5,503 bases of DNA from SABI01 sp964453215 (GCA_964453215.1 CAYVRR010000113.1:1-5503); one strand, 5' to 3'; positions 1 through 5,438 are shown, counted from the first letter of the stretch. Translations and numbers: made by a program. Notes: generated by a model not told the origin, from the sequence alone.

Positions 1-275
1 TTACAGCTGGCTTTGGTGGAGGAATGGGGGGAAATGATGGAGTTTGTGGCGCATTAAGTGGAGCTATAATTGTCCTTTCTCTTTTCATGAGCACGCAAAA
101 AAAATCGAAAGAAGAGATCTCTTCTTCAGCAAAAGAGCTGTTTGATACGTTTGTAAAATATGATGGTAGTAGTATTTGTAAAGAATTAAAAGGAACAGAA
201 ACTGGAGTTGAACTCACAAGTTGTGCAGATTGTATTATGGATGCAACAAGAATCACGTATCGCATGATTTCATAG
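1..275 (+). CDS. C_GCAxxG_C_C family putative redox protein, 3' portion (5' end outside window)
   Basis: The frame is open from base 3 to a TAG stop at 273-275, so about 90 C-terminal residues of a longer protein are visible. They open with TAGFGGGMGGNDGVCGALSG, the glycine-rich stretch and CGAxxG motif that define the C_GCAxxG_C_C family (usually about 140 residues with four conserved cysteines). The later family cysteines are also present, in 'SSICKEL' and near the end in 'SCADCIMDA'. The first conserved cysteine would lie in the missing N-terminal part. An internal ATG at 24-26 is not the real start, because family-conserved sequence lies before it. The function is only inferred to be redox-active or metal-binding, with no known substrate. 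No signal peptide can be judged. One oddity is an extra Cys three residues after the last conserved one (C-x-x-C). The family is known to occur near transporter genes, and natAB lies two genes away. Family assignment is strong; biochemical role unknown. Confidence 0.88.
   Translation, partial: TAGFGGGMGGNDGVCGALSGAIIVLSLFMSTQKKSKEEISSSAKELFDTFVKYDGSSICKELKGTETGVELTSCADCIMDATRITYRMIS
97..126 (-). terminator. Possible intrinsic terminator for the MORN gene, inside the convergent redox gene
   Basis: Positions 109-126 are a perfect 18-bp palindrome (AAGAAGAGATCTCTTCTT). On the minus strand it is followed, after TCGA, by eight T's (A97-A104 on the plus strand). RNA from the MORN gene would reach it about 155 nt past its stop codon. 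The stem is about 7 bp with a GATC loop and is fairly A/U-rich, and the T-run starts 4 nt after the stem, so it may be weak. On the plus strand the same bases encode part of the redox protein (KKSKEEISSS), so codon choice alone could explain it. Confidence 0.35.
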
Positions 276-280
276 CCACC

Positions 281-559
281 TTATACTAACTCAATCCCCT
301 TTGAATACATCACCTTGCTTGCAATCTCTCCATCTTTATCGTATGTGATCCAAAGACCCTCTTTGTGTGAATGAACAAATTCCCCACTCTCAAGTAAAGG
401 TCCATCTTCTCTAAAAAACCTCCACTCTCCTTCCCTTTTTCCATCAATAAACTCTCCACGTGATGCAATAATCCCATTATCATAATGGGTGGTGAGAATT
501 CCATCTTTTGATAATACTCTTCTTTGCCCACCAATGTGGTAAAACTCATTTCTTTTCAT
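281..559 (-). CDS. Small MORN-repeat protein (YwqK/MORN_2-like)
   Basis: A 92-residue protein without signal peptide or membrane segment, so probably cytoplasmic. From about residue 26 it is built of roughly 23-residue MORN-type units. Unit 1 starts at 'YDNGIIASRGEF' and reads on through 'IDGKREGEW'. Unit 2 starts at 'FREDGPLLESGEF' and reads on through 'VHSHKEGLW'. A partial third starts at 'YDKDGEIASKVMY'. The pattern [FY]-x-x-[DN]-G-x-x-x-S/A...F...G...GxW is typical of MORN_2 repeats, as in proteins annotated as YwqK-family antitoxins. The ATG at 559-557 is preceded by AAAGGGG (574-568) with 8 nt spacing, supporting this start. No toxin-like partner is adjacent: the next gene downstream is convergent and the next upstream is divergent, so the antitoxin label should not be taken literally. 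MORN repeats elsewhere mediate protein or lipid contacts; the role here is unknown. It converges on the redox gene with 5 bp between stops. An alternative open frame over the same bases on the same strand is a shadow. Confidence 0.85.
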   Translation of the reverse strand: MKRNEFYHIGGQRRVLSKDGILTTHYDNGIIASRGEFIDGKREGEWRFFREDGPLLESGEFVHSHKEGLWITYDKDGEIASKVMYSKGIELV

Positions 560-684
560 CTACCCATCCCCTTTGTGGTTTGTGTTGTAAGAAAAAGCAA
601 GTAAAAAGGTAACAATTACGATGCAAATAATAGATTATACTTCAAAATATACAACTAAAAGGTTGCGATAAACTCGTTAGTTAC

Positions 685-712
685 ATAATAAAAGAAATAA
701 TTGCTGTGTCAA
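685..712 (-). promoter_or_regulatory. Predicted sigma70-type promoter for the MORN gene
   Basis: On the minus strand a perfect -35 TTGACA (712-707) is separated by 16 bp from TATTAT (690-685), which matches the -10 consensus at 5 of 6 bases. Transcription would begin near 678, leaving a 5' leader of about 118 nt before the MORN start at 559. A second -10-like TATAAT lies closer to the gene (639-634) but has no recognisable -35 at a usable distance. Confidence 0.55.
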
Positions 713-807
713 GGATACTTATTTTTTTTACAGTGAACTTAATATTCGCACACAAGACGCTTATTAGTAATGATTTACCATACTCTAGGTGTAGTATAAA
801 CCAATAA

Positions 808-837
808 AACTTACCAAATAAGTTACTATATGGTAAC
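808..837. repeat. Overlapping, mutually exclusive inverted repeats
   Basis: Three short dyads share the same 30 bases. AACTTA (808-813) pairs with TAAGTT (819-824) around a 5-nt loop. GTTAC (822-826) pairs with GTAAC (833-837) around 6 nt. TTACCA (811-816) pairs with TGGTAA (831-836). The arms overlap, so not all can form together. Just upstream, ATACT (780-784) pairs with AGTAT (793-797). Each arm is short and the region is AT-rich, so chance is possible; the density is what stands out. Confidence 0.4.
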
Positions 838-919
838 CTTTAAAATATGCAATATTAGAATATGTTTGTTTTGTGTAAAAGGAAAATATTGAGTTATTTA
901 TTTAAATAATGATATATTT

Positions 920-948
920 TTATCTTAATGATGAGTGAGTGTTATACT
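920..948 (+). promoter_or_regulatory. Predicted extended -10 promoter for natAB
   Basis: TGT followed by TATACT (940-948) is an extended -10 element (TGn plus a 5-of-6 match to TATAAT). The -35 position, 17 bp upstream (920-925, TTATCT), is poor, as is common when an extended -10 is present. Transcription would start near 955, about 32 nt before the natA GTG, leaving room for the ribosome binding site. This is the best plus-strand candidate close to natA. Confidence 0.5.
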
Positions 949-956
949 GTTAACAG
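947..956. promoter_or_regulatory. Palindrome CTGTTAACAG at the predicted natAB start site (possible operator)
   Basis: A perfect 10-bp palindrome overlaps the last two bases of the predicted -10 and extends over the predicted transcription start. That is the position expected of a repressor operator. No regulator gene lies in the window, and no second copy of the site was noticed. Chance occurrence in AT-rich DNA cannot be excluded. Confidence 0.35.
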
Positions 957-974
957 AAGTAGAGTTTCACGTAT

Positions 975-989
975 AAGGGGAAAGATGTG
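975..989 (+). promoter_or_regulatory. Ribosome binding site fixing the natA GTG start
   Basis: AAGGGGA (975-981) lies 5 nt before GTG 987-989. The only upstream in-frame codons before the TAG at 960-962 contain no start codon, so GTG is the only plausible natA start. An out-of-frame ATG at 985-987 overlaps it and is followed at once by TGA (988-990), giving a start-stop pair in front of the same ribosome binding site. Confidence 0.75.
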
Positions 990-1895
990 ATAGAACTAAG
1001 GCATGTATCAAAACAATTTGGCTCTCTCTATGCTGTTGAAGATCTCTCTTTTTCTACAACAAAGGGGGAGATATTTGGCTTACTAGGACCAAATGGTGCA
1101 GGAAAAACAACCACAATCAGGATGATAATGAACATTATTGCACCAGATACTGGAAGTATCCTTTTTGATAATGAATTAATAGCTGATTCTATTAAAGAAA
1201 AAATAGGGTATCTCCCTGAGGAGAGGGGATTATATAAAAAAGTTACAGTTAATGATGCGCTTCTTTACTTTGGTCGCCTTAAAGGGAAAAAAGATGATGA
1301 ACTAGAAAAAGCGATCGATATGTGGCTTAGTAGCTTCTCATTACTAGAGTGGAAATATAAAAAGATCGAAGAACTCTCTAAAGGGATGGCTCAAAAAATA
1401 CAATTTATTGCAAGTGTTATCCACAATCCCCACATTCTATTTCTTGATGAGCCTTTTAGTGGCTTAGATCCAATAAGCACCGACTTTATGAGAGAAACTA
1501 TTGTAAACCTTGCCAATAATGGCACTACTATTTTATTTTCAACCCATATTATGGAGCAAGCAGAGAAAATCTGTAACAACATTCTCATAATGAATAGGGG
1601 GAAAAAAGTGCTATATGGCTCTGTTGATGCGATTAAAGAGAAATTGGGCCACACTTCTGTTATTGTAGAGTTTAGTGGAGATGGCTCTTTTATTGACACA
1701 CTCGATGAGGTAGAGCATATCATTCGCTACCCCAAATATGTTGAACTTACCCTTAAAGAGAACTCATCTACAAACAAGTTGTTAAGTAAGCTAACTTCTC
1801 ATCTCACCTTACGAAAGTTTGAAATTGTTACCCCATCTCTCCATTCTATCTTTATATCAAAAATCAAGGGGGAGGAAAAAGATGCAACGAAGTAA
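987..1895 (+). CDS. natA: NatA-type ABC transporter ATP-binding protein
   Basis: A 302-residue cytoplasmic ATPase that should power the permease encoded next to it. All nucleotide-binding motifs are intact: Walker A GPNGAGKT (34-41), the NatA-style Q-loop segment GYLPEERGLY (74-83), signature LSKGM (130-134), Walker B ILFLDEP with catalytic Glu155, D-loop SGLDP (158-162) and switch His187 in STH. Residues from about 206 to 293 match the C-terminal extension (DUF4162) typical of NatA/YhaQ-type ATPases, and total length is normal for the group. Translation starts at GTG 987. The 3' end overlaps natB by 14 bp, so the two are co-transcribed and probably translationally coupled. The family prototype is the Bacillus NatAB sodium exporter, but many relatives have unknown substrates, so 'Na+ efflux' is only a family-based guess. 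Regulation may act at the palindrome next to the predicted promoter. Confidence 0.95.
   Translation: MIELRHVSKQFGSLYAVEDLSFSTTKGEIFGLLGPNGAGKTTTIRMIMNIIAPDTGSILFDNELIADSIKEKIGYLPEERGLYKKVTVNDALLYFGRLKGKKDDELEKAIDMWLSSFSLLEWKYKKIEELSKGMAQKIQFIASVIHNPHILFLDEPFSGLDPISTDFMRETIVNLANNGTTILFSTHIMEQAEKICNNILIMNRGKKVLYGSVDAIKEKLGHTSVIVEFSGDGSFIDTLDEVEHIIRYPKYVELTLKENSSTNKLLSKLTSHLTLRKFEIVTPSLHSIFISKIKGEEKDATK
1868..1884 (+). promoter_or_regulatory. Strong ribosome binding site deciding the natB start
   Basis: GGGGGAGG (1868-1875) inside the end of natA lies 6 nt before ATG 1882-1884. It selects this start over the in-frame upstream ATG at 1819, which would add 21 residues encoded wholly within natA and has no such site. 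Confidence 0.85.
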
Positions 1896-3114
1896 AATTT
1901 CTATTATAGCACTTCATGAGTTTTCCCTTGTTGCCCGTACAAAGACATTTGTTATTATTACAATTATTGGTCCATTTCTTATTTTTGCGATAACTGTCTT
2001 ACCAAGCCTATTTGCTCAAAATGGTGAAGAGTTTAAAAAAGGGGCAATTATAGCAGTAGTTGGGGCAAATGATGTAATTGTGCAAGATTTAAGAGAAGCA
2101 TTTTCTCCTCATGGTGTTGTTGTTGTGAAAAATAATGAGATTGAAGCTCTTAAAAAAGAGCTCATCACACAAAACACCTTTCAGGGGATAGTAGAAATTC
2201 CATCAAATATTACAACATCTCCATTTTTTAATTACTACTCTACAAGTGGAACAGACTATCTCTACTGGGAAACAATAAGAGATGTTATAGGCTCTTACCT
2301 GATTAATGAACGCTTAAAAGAGTTAGAGATAGACATTAACACATACAAATCAATTTCTTCTGTACCCGATGTGCATGTGAAGAAATTATCAGAATCAGGA
2401 GAAGAAGCTACAGGAGATATCTTTGCTATTATCATGGCATCAATTTCATTCATCATGCTTCTTTACATGTCGATACTTTTATATGGTCAGATGATTGGAA
2501 GGTCTGTTGTAGTAGAAAAAACATCAAAAACAGTTGAGCTTCTCCTCTCTTCTGTTCGCTCTGACCAGATCATGGCTGGAAAAATTATTGGAATAGGGGG
2601 CGCTGGGCTCTTACAGTATCTCATTTGGATAGTTGCTGGAATAATTATAAAAACTACTATCTCATCTACTCTAATTGTAGTTCCACCCATTGTGAATATA
2701 TCTAACTTCATATTTCTTTTTATCTTTTTCCTTCTTGCTTTTCTCCTCTATGCTTCAATGTACGCGGCCCTTGGAGCAGCTGCAGAAGATGAACAAAATC
2801 TAGGTCAACTTGCATGGCCTCTTATCATATTTCTAGTAATTCCTATGGTTACAATTTCTCCTATAGTGATGAATCCAAACTCTTTCTTTTCTATATTCCT
2901 TTCGTATTTCCCCTTAACGAGCCCTATGGTGATGTTCATACGAGTACTTGTTGATATGCCATCAGTGTGGGAACTCCTTCTTTGCTTTAGTATCCTCATT
3001 CTCTCTATCACGTTTTCTATCTACTTCTCATCACGTGTATTTCGGATAGGAATTCTTCTTAGTGGCAAAAAGCATACTCTAAAAGAGATTATGAAATGGA
3101 TGAAATATAGGTAA
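1882..3114 (+). CDS. natB: NatB-type ABC-2 permease
   Basis: A 410-residue inner-membrane permease, the partner of the ATPase encoded just upstream. Its layout is that of the ABC2_membrane_3 / NatB group. A cytoplasmic N-terminus (MQRSKISIIALHEF) is followed by a first membrane helix at about 22-44 and a large extracytoplasmic domain (about 45-177). Then comes a helix cluster at roughly 178-201, 237-257, 273-298, 310-330, 336-353 and 362-383. Between the second and third helices is the family hallmark VVVEKTSKTVELLLSSVRSD (209-228), with MAGKIIG just after it. The C-terminus RVFRIGILLSGKKHTLKEIM (385-404) is also characteristic, and length is usual. The start at 1882 rests on the ribosome binding site and on the match of the N-terminus to the family. 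I saw no intrinsic terminator after the stop; the next gene is convergent 21 bp away. Transported substrate unknown (Na+ in the prototype). Confidence 0.94.
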   Translation: MQRSKISIIALHEFSLVARTKTFVIITIIGPFLIFAITVLPSLFAQNGEEFKKGAIIAVVGANDVIVQDLREAFSPHGVVVVKNNEIEALKKELITQNTFQGIVEIPSNITTSPFFNYYSTSGTDYLYWETIRDVIGSYLINERLKELEIDINTYKSISSVPDVHVKKLSESGEEATGDIFAIIMASISFIMLLYMSILLYGQMIGRSVVVEKTSKTVELLLSSVRSDQIMAGKIIGIGGAGLLQYLIWIVAGIIIKTTISSTLIVVPPIVNISNFIFLFIFFLLAFLLYASMYAALGAAAEDEQNLGQLAWPLIIFLVIPMVTISPIVMNPNSFFSIFLSYFPLTSPMVMFIRVLVDMPSVWELLLCFSILILSITFSIYFSSRVFRIGILLSGKKHTLKEIMKWMKYR

Positions 3115-3135
3115 TATTGATACGTATTGTATTCT

Positions 3136-4116
3136 TTAGTGGAAGACAAATGCTATTGTTGTATACCTCTCTCTATGACCATAATACTCCTCCATAACAG
3201 CTCTTCCGTCGTAAAAAGAATAATCGAGTCTAAATGTTTTACCACTCACCGAGAAAGGAAGGATATATCCTACAGAATACCCTGTGTTCATGGTGTATCC
3301 ACTATTTTCATAGAAAGATAGGTGCATTCCCGCATATACTCCCCCTAAATCTACCTTCCCATATCTAAAGTAATGGGTTGCCTGTGCTCCTACATTAAAA
3401 TAGCGACTCGTTCTAAAGCTAGGACGAGTATACCTCGCATCGTTAAGAGGGTCTTTTCCTGGAAGACTATACCCATAGTCTGCATACAGTGAAGTCTCTA
3501 GATTCTTATACTTCACACCAAATAGTTTCTCAGGGGCTACATGAAAAGAGAATATAACAGAATCCCTAATTGCCATAGGTCCATGTTGAGGGTCGGTATC
3601 AGAGGAGCTAAGACCTAAATACCCATCACCGCTAGTAAATAATGCCCTATCCAAGAGGTGAGAGCAAATATGTTTACGTGAAACTCCAATACTAATACCT
3701 GGCCATGGAGTTACTGTTACCCCTAAGTTCACAACAAATTCCATTGAAATAGCGACCCAACTTGTATCAGTTACAAAAGGGACCATCCATGCAGCATTAA
3801 GTCCTATTCCAACATCTTCATTGTTTTTCAGATGAATTCGTGGAAGTGGTATAGCTGAACCAATTGAGAATAAAAACCCTCCTGCATAGTGGCTAGCTCC
3901 ATCTTCATGATACCAGTTCTCCCTTACTACAGTTGTGTCATCATAAGAAACTATAGCCATTTTATTAACAAATTCTGTTTGACTCGCATAGTGTGGTGGA
4001 ATCTGTAGGTTTTTTGGAAGCATGGTAATACCCAAACCCCAAAGTGGAATATCTGCTGCGAACAATGGTGCAAGTGATGATAATATGAATAGTAGTAGTA
4101 TAGATATTCGTTTCAT
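3136..4116 (-). CDS. Predicted outer-membrane beta-barrel protein of unknown function
   Basis: A 326-residue protein I do not recognise. It begins with a clear signal peptide (MKRISILLLFILSSLAPLFA, cleavage likely around residue 20-21). The rest lacks long hydrophobic helices. It is rich in alternating aromatic and small residues in strand-like stretches, such as 'GIGLNAAWMVPFV', 'SLYADYGYSLPG', 'FNVGAQATHYFRYG', 'DLGGVYAGMHLSFYE' and 'GYSVGYILPF', and ends in 'YTTIAFVFH', resembling a terminal barrel strand. A segment RKHICSHLLD (147-156) contains the only cysteine and faintly recalls the R..H..SH motif of DUF1207 barrel proteins; this is weak. The start at 4116 is preferred over an in-frame ATG at 4131, because GGAGGG (4129-4124) is correctly placed for 4116 and that start opens directly into the signal peptide. 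Only one base separates it from the stop of the Kelch lipoprotein gene, so the two are surely co-expressed. Outer-membrane placement is inference. Confidence 0.78.
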   Translation of the reverse strand: MKRISILLLFILSSLAPLFAADIPLWGLGITMLPKNLQIPPHYASQTEFVNKMAIVSYDDTTVVRENWYHEDGASHYAGGFLFSIGSAIPLPRIHLKNNEDVGIGLNAAWMVPFVTDTSWVAISMEFVVNLGVTVTPWPGISIGVSRKHICSHLLDRALFTSGDGYLGLSSSDTDPQHGPMAIRDSVIFSFHVAPEKLFGVKYKNLETSLYADYGYSLPGKDPLNDARYTRPSFRTSRYFNVGAQATHYFRYGKVDLGGVYAGMHLSFYENSGYTMNTGYSVGYILPFSVSGKTFRLDYSFYDGRAVMEEYYGHRERYTTIAFVFH

Positions 4117-4129
4117 CTTATATCCCTCC
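4114..4129 (-). promoter_or_regulatory. Coupled stop/start with ribosome binding site between Kelch and barrel genes
   Basis: On the minus strand GGAGGG (4129-4124) lies inside the last codons of the Kelch gene. Its TAA stop (4120-4118) is followed by a single G and then ATG (4116-4114), reading TAAGATG. Ribosomes ending the first gene can restart directly on the second, which suggests translational coupling. The same GGAGGG also encodes the C-terminal 'GGGI' of the Kelch protein. Confidence 0.8.
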
Positions 4130-5425
4130 ACCTTGTTTTACAACTCGCCATGTAGTGTTTCTCACCCCTCCATCTCCATCACCAAAAAGGATAAATATTG
4201 CTTCCTCTCCACTGTATATTCCTGTTAATGGGGTAAAGACTTCTGCTGTATAATTAGCAATTCCATACATCGGGTTTCCAGCCCTATAAGAGCCATCACG
4301 TGTATAATCCAAAGTAGTTCCATCAATTTTCCAGATAGAGTCCATTCCATGGTACCATTGAATTGCAGCTGGATTACTTCCAGGAAAGATCCAATAATCA
4401 CCTTCATATGCAACTATTTCATGCCCTCTTCTTTCAGTATATTCTGGATTACTTGCTGAAGTAGCACTGTACACCCCACTACTTCTTTTCCACACTTTAT
4501 CAAAACCTGGAACAACAAAGTCTTCTCCATTTTCTTGAAATGAGAACCAAGAAGTTCCACCAACTAGATACAAATCATCATCTTTTAAAAATGAAGCAAA
4601 AGATGCTCTTCCTGCAGTATATTTGCCAAATACAGGACTATTTTCAGGTAAATGCATTGGGTCTAATTGAGTCCATATTATTCCATCATCACTTTTCCAG
4701 ACATCCGCGAAGTATTTCCTTGTTTGATCACTTCTTCCATCATTCAAATAGGGCATGAAATCTTTCGCATATCCACCAAGAAGATACATCGACTCATTAC
4801 CATCTCCATCAAGGTCTGCTACTATTACCTTATGATTTAGCCTAGGATACCATGTTAGATCATCGCTCGGGTCATATAGATCACTCCCTCTTACATCTTC
4901 ATGAGAGGGAAGACTTGGATGGGTTACCTTTGTTTTATAGCTATTTTGTTTTATTTCATTCCAATTGATTCCATCAACAGACTTCCATACATCATTAGCA
5001 ACTTTTCCATAAGTTCTACTATTTTCTCTGTATGCTCTAAAACCACCAATTAAATAAAGCTCACCCTTAAACACTACAACTTCATGCCCCCTTCTTCCTT
5101 TCCAAGGAGCATCCATTGTTACATTCACCCAATTAATGCCATCTTCTGTATACCAAATATCTTCAAGATAGGTATCCCTATCTCCCCGAGCATTCGGGTT
5201 ATATCCACCAAAAATCCAAATTTTATTATCGAATACAACTGAAGCGTGATCCATTCTTTGTTCAATAGGTTGTTTTGGTTTTAATAGAGTAAATTCTAAT
5301 TCGCCATCATAATTATTCCCGACTCCATGATGAGAATATGTATAATCCCATCCCTCTATCGTACATCCAATGTAGAAAACTAAAAACGAGCAAAAAAGAA
5401 AAGCAAATAGCATTCTCCTATTCAT
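4118..5425 (-). CDS. Kelch-repeat beta-propeller lipoprotein
   Basis: A 435-residue protein with a lipoprotein signal (MNRRMLFAFLFCSFLVFYIG, Cys21). The lipobox YIGC is atypical at -3 but within the looser spirochaetal range. After a short linker I count six Kelch-like blades, centred on 'IFGGY' (71-75), 'LIGGF' (125-129), 'LLGGY' (215-219), 'LVGGT' (287-291), 'IFPGS' (346-350) and 'LFGDGDGG' (413-420). Most end in a D-x-W strand: 'EDIWYTEDGINW', 'NDVWKSVDGINW', 'ADVWKSDDGIIW', 'DKVWKR', 'DSIWKI' and finally 'TTWRV'. The last three blades are more degenerate. Blade 3 carries an inserted DLDGDGN (204-210), like the calcium-binding loop of FG-GAP/VCBS repeats. Such propellers mostly bind proteins or glycans; no catalytic motif is recognised, so enzyme activity is not claimed. 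The start at 5425 has AAGGAG (5438-5433) with 7 nt spacing. It is the first gene of an operon with the barrel protein. The 78 bp upstream show no convincing promoter, which may lie beyond the window edge. Likely anchored to the outer or inner membrane facing the periplasm or the surface. Confidence 0.9.
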   Translation of the reverse strand: MNRRMLFAFLFCSFLVFYIGCTIEGWDYTYSHHGVGNNYDGELEFTLLKPKQPIEQRMDHASVVFDNKIWIFGGYNPNARGDRDTYLEDIWYTEDGINWVNVTMDAPWKGRRGHEVVVFKGELYLIGGFRAYRENSRTYGKVANDVWKSVDGINWNEIKQNSYKTKVTHPSLPSHEDVRGSDLYDPSDDLTWYPRLNHKVIVADLDGDGNESMYLLGGYAKDFMPYLNDGRSDQTRKYFADVWKSDDGIIWTQLDPMHLPENSPVFGKYTAGRASFASFLKDDDLYLVGGTSWFSFQENGEDFVVPGFDKVWKRSSGVYSATSASNPEYTERRGHEIVAYEGDYWIFPGSNPAAIQWYHGMDSIWKIDGTTLDYTRDGSYRAGNPMYGIANYTAEVFTPLTGIYSGEEAIFILFGDGDGGVRNTTWRVVKQGGGI

Positions 5426-5438
5426 GAACTTTCTCCTT
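5426..5438 (-). promoter_or_regulatory. Ribosome binding site of the Kelch lipoprotein gene
   Basis: AAGGAG (5438-5433) lies 7 nt before the ATG at 5425-5423. The next in-frame ATG (residue 5) would be farther from it and would lose the positively charged NRR of the signal peptide. Confidence 0.75.

Larger units (their letters stand above)
560..986. other. AT-rich divergent intergenic region (427 bp)
   Basis: No convincing protein-coding or RNA gene is visible here. The spacer separates the divergently transcribed MORN gene and natAB operon. It contains the predicted MORN promoter (685-712), a group of small dyads (780-797 and 808-837), a 12-bp AT palindrome TTATTTAAATAA (898-909), the extended -10 promoter and operator-like palindrome in front of natA (940-956), and the natA ribosome binding site (975-981). 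Short open frames such as 862-909 (15 codons) and 928-990 (20 codons) lack ribosome binding sites at their starts. For two divergent promoters the spacer is unusually long, so an unrecognised small RNA or regulatory leader is possible. Confidence 0.6.

Noticed and set aside
351..365. Hairpin CAAAGA-CCC-TCTTTG as a terminator for the redox gene
   Set aside because: Only 6 bp, no T-tract on either strand, and it lies in the MORN coding sequence.
310..549. 79-codon open frame on the minus strand
   Set aside because: Overlaps the MORN gene in another frame; no recognisable domain, while the MORN frame has repeats and a ribosome binding site.
634..639. TATAAT on the minus strand as the main MORN promoter
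   Set aside because: No -35-like element at 15-19 bp and no extended -10; the TTGACA-16-TATTAT pair upstream is better.
862..909. 15-codon open frame in the spacer
   Set aside because: No ribosome binding site, AT-rich and too short to distinguish from chance.
898..909. 12-bp palindrome TTATTTAAATAA as an operator
   Set aside because: Composed only of A and T in a very AT-rich spacer, so chance is likely.
1391..1723. 110-codon open frame on the minus strand across natA
   Set aside because: Antisense to intact ATPase motifs, no ribosome binding site or domain. The same applies to open frames at 2487-2711, 2805-3011, 3127-3321, 4022-4228, 4225-4413 and 4540-4758.
1819..1881. In-frame upstream ATG extending natB by 21 residues
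   Set aside because: The extension lies wholly inside natA, lacks a ribosome binding site and does not resemble NatB N-termini; ATG 1882 has a near-ideal site 6 nt upstream.
3067..3087. CTCT-AAA-AGAG plus A-run as a minus-strand terminator for the Kelch/barrel operon
   Set aside because: A 4-bp stem with only five T's, several bases away; too weak to call.
3111..3135. ATACGTAT palindrome between natB and the barrel gene as a bidirectional terminator
   Set aside because: An 8-bp AT-rich palindrome with no usable loop and no T-run on either side.
4117..4131. Upstream ATG (MEGYK extension) for the barrel protein
   Set aside because: The GGAGGG that would serve as the ribosome binding site lies within this extension and is spaced for ATG 4116, which begins a clean signal peptide.
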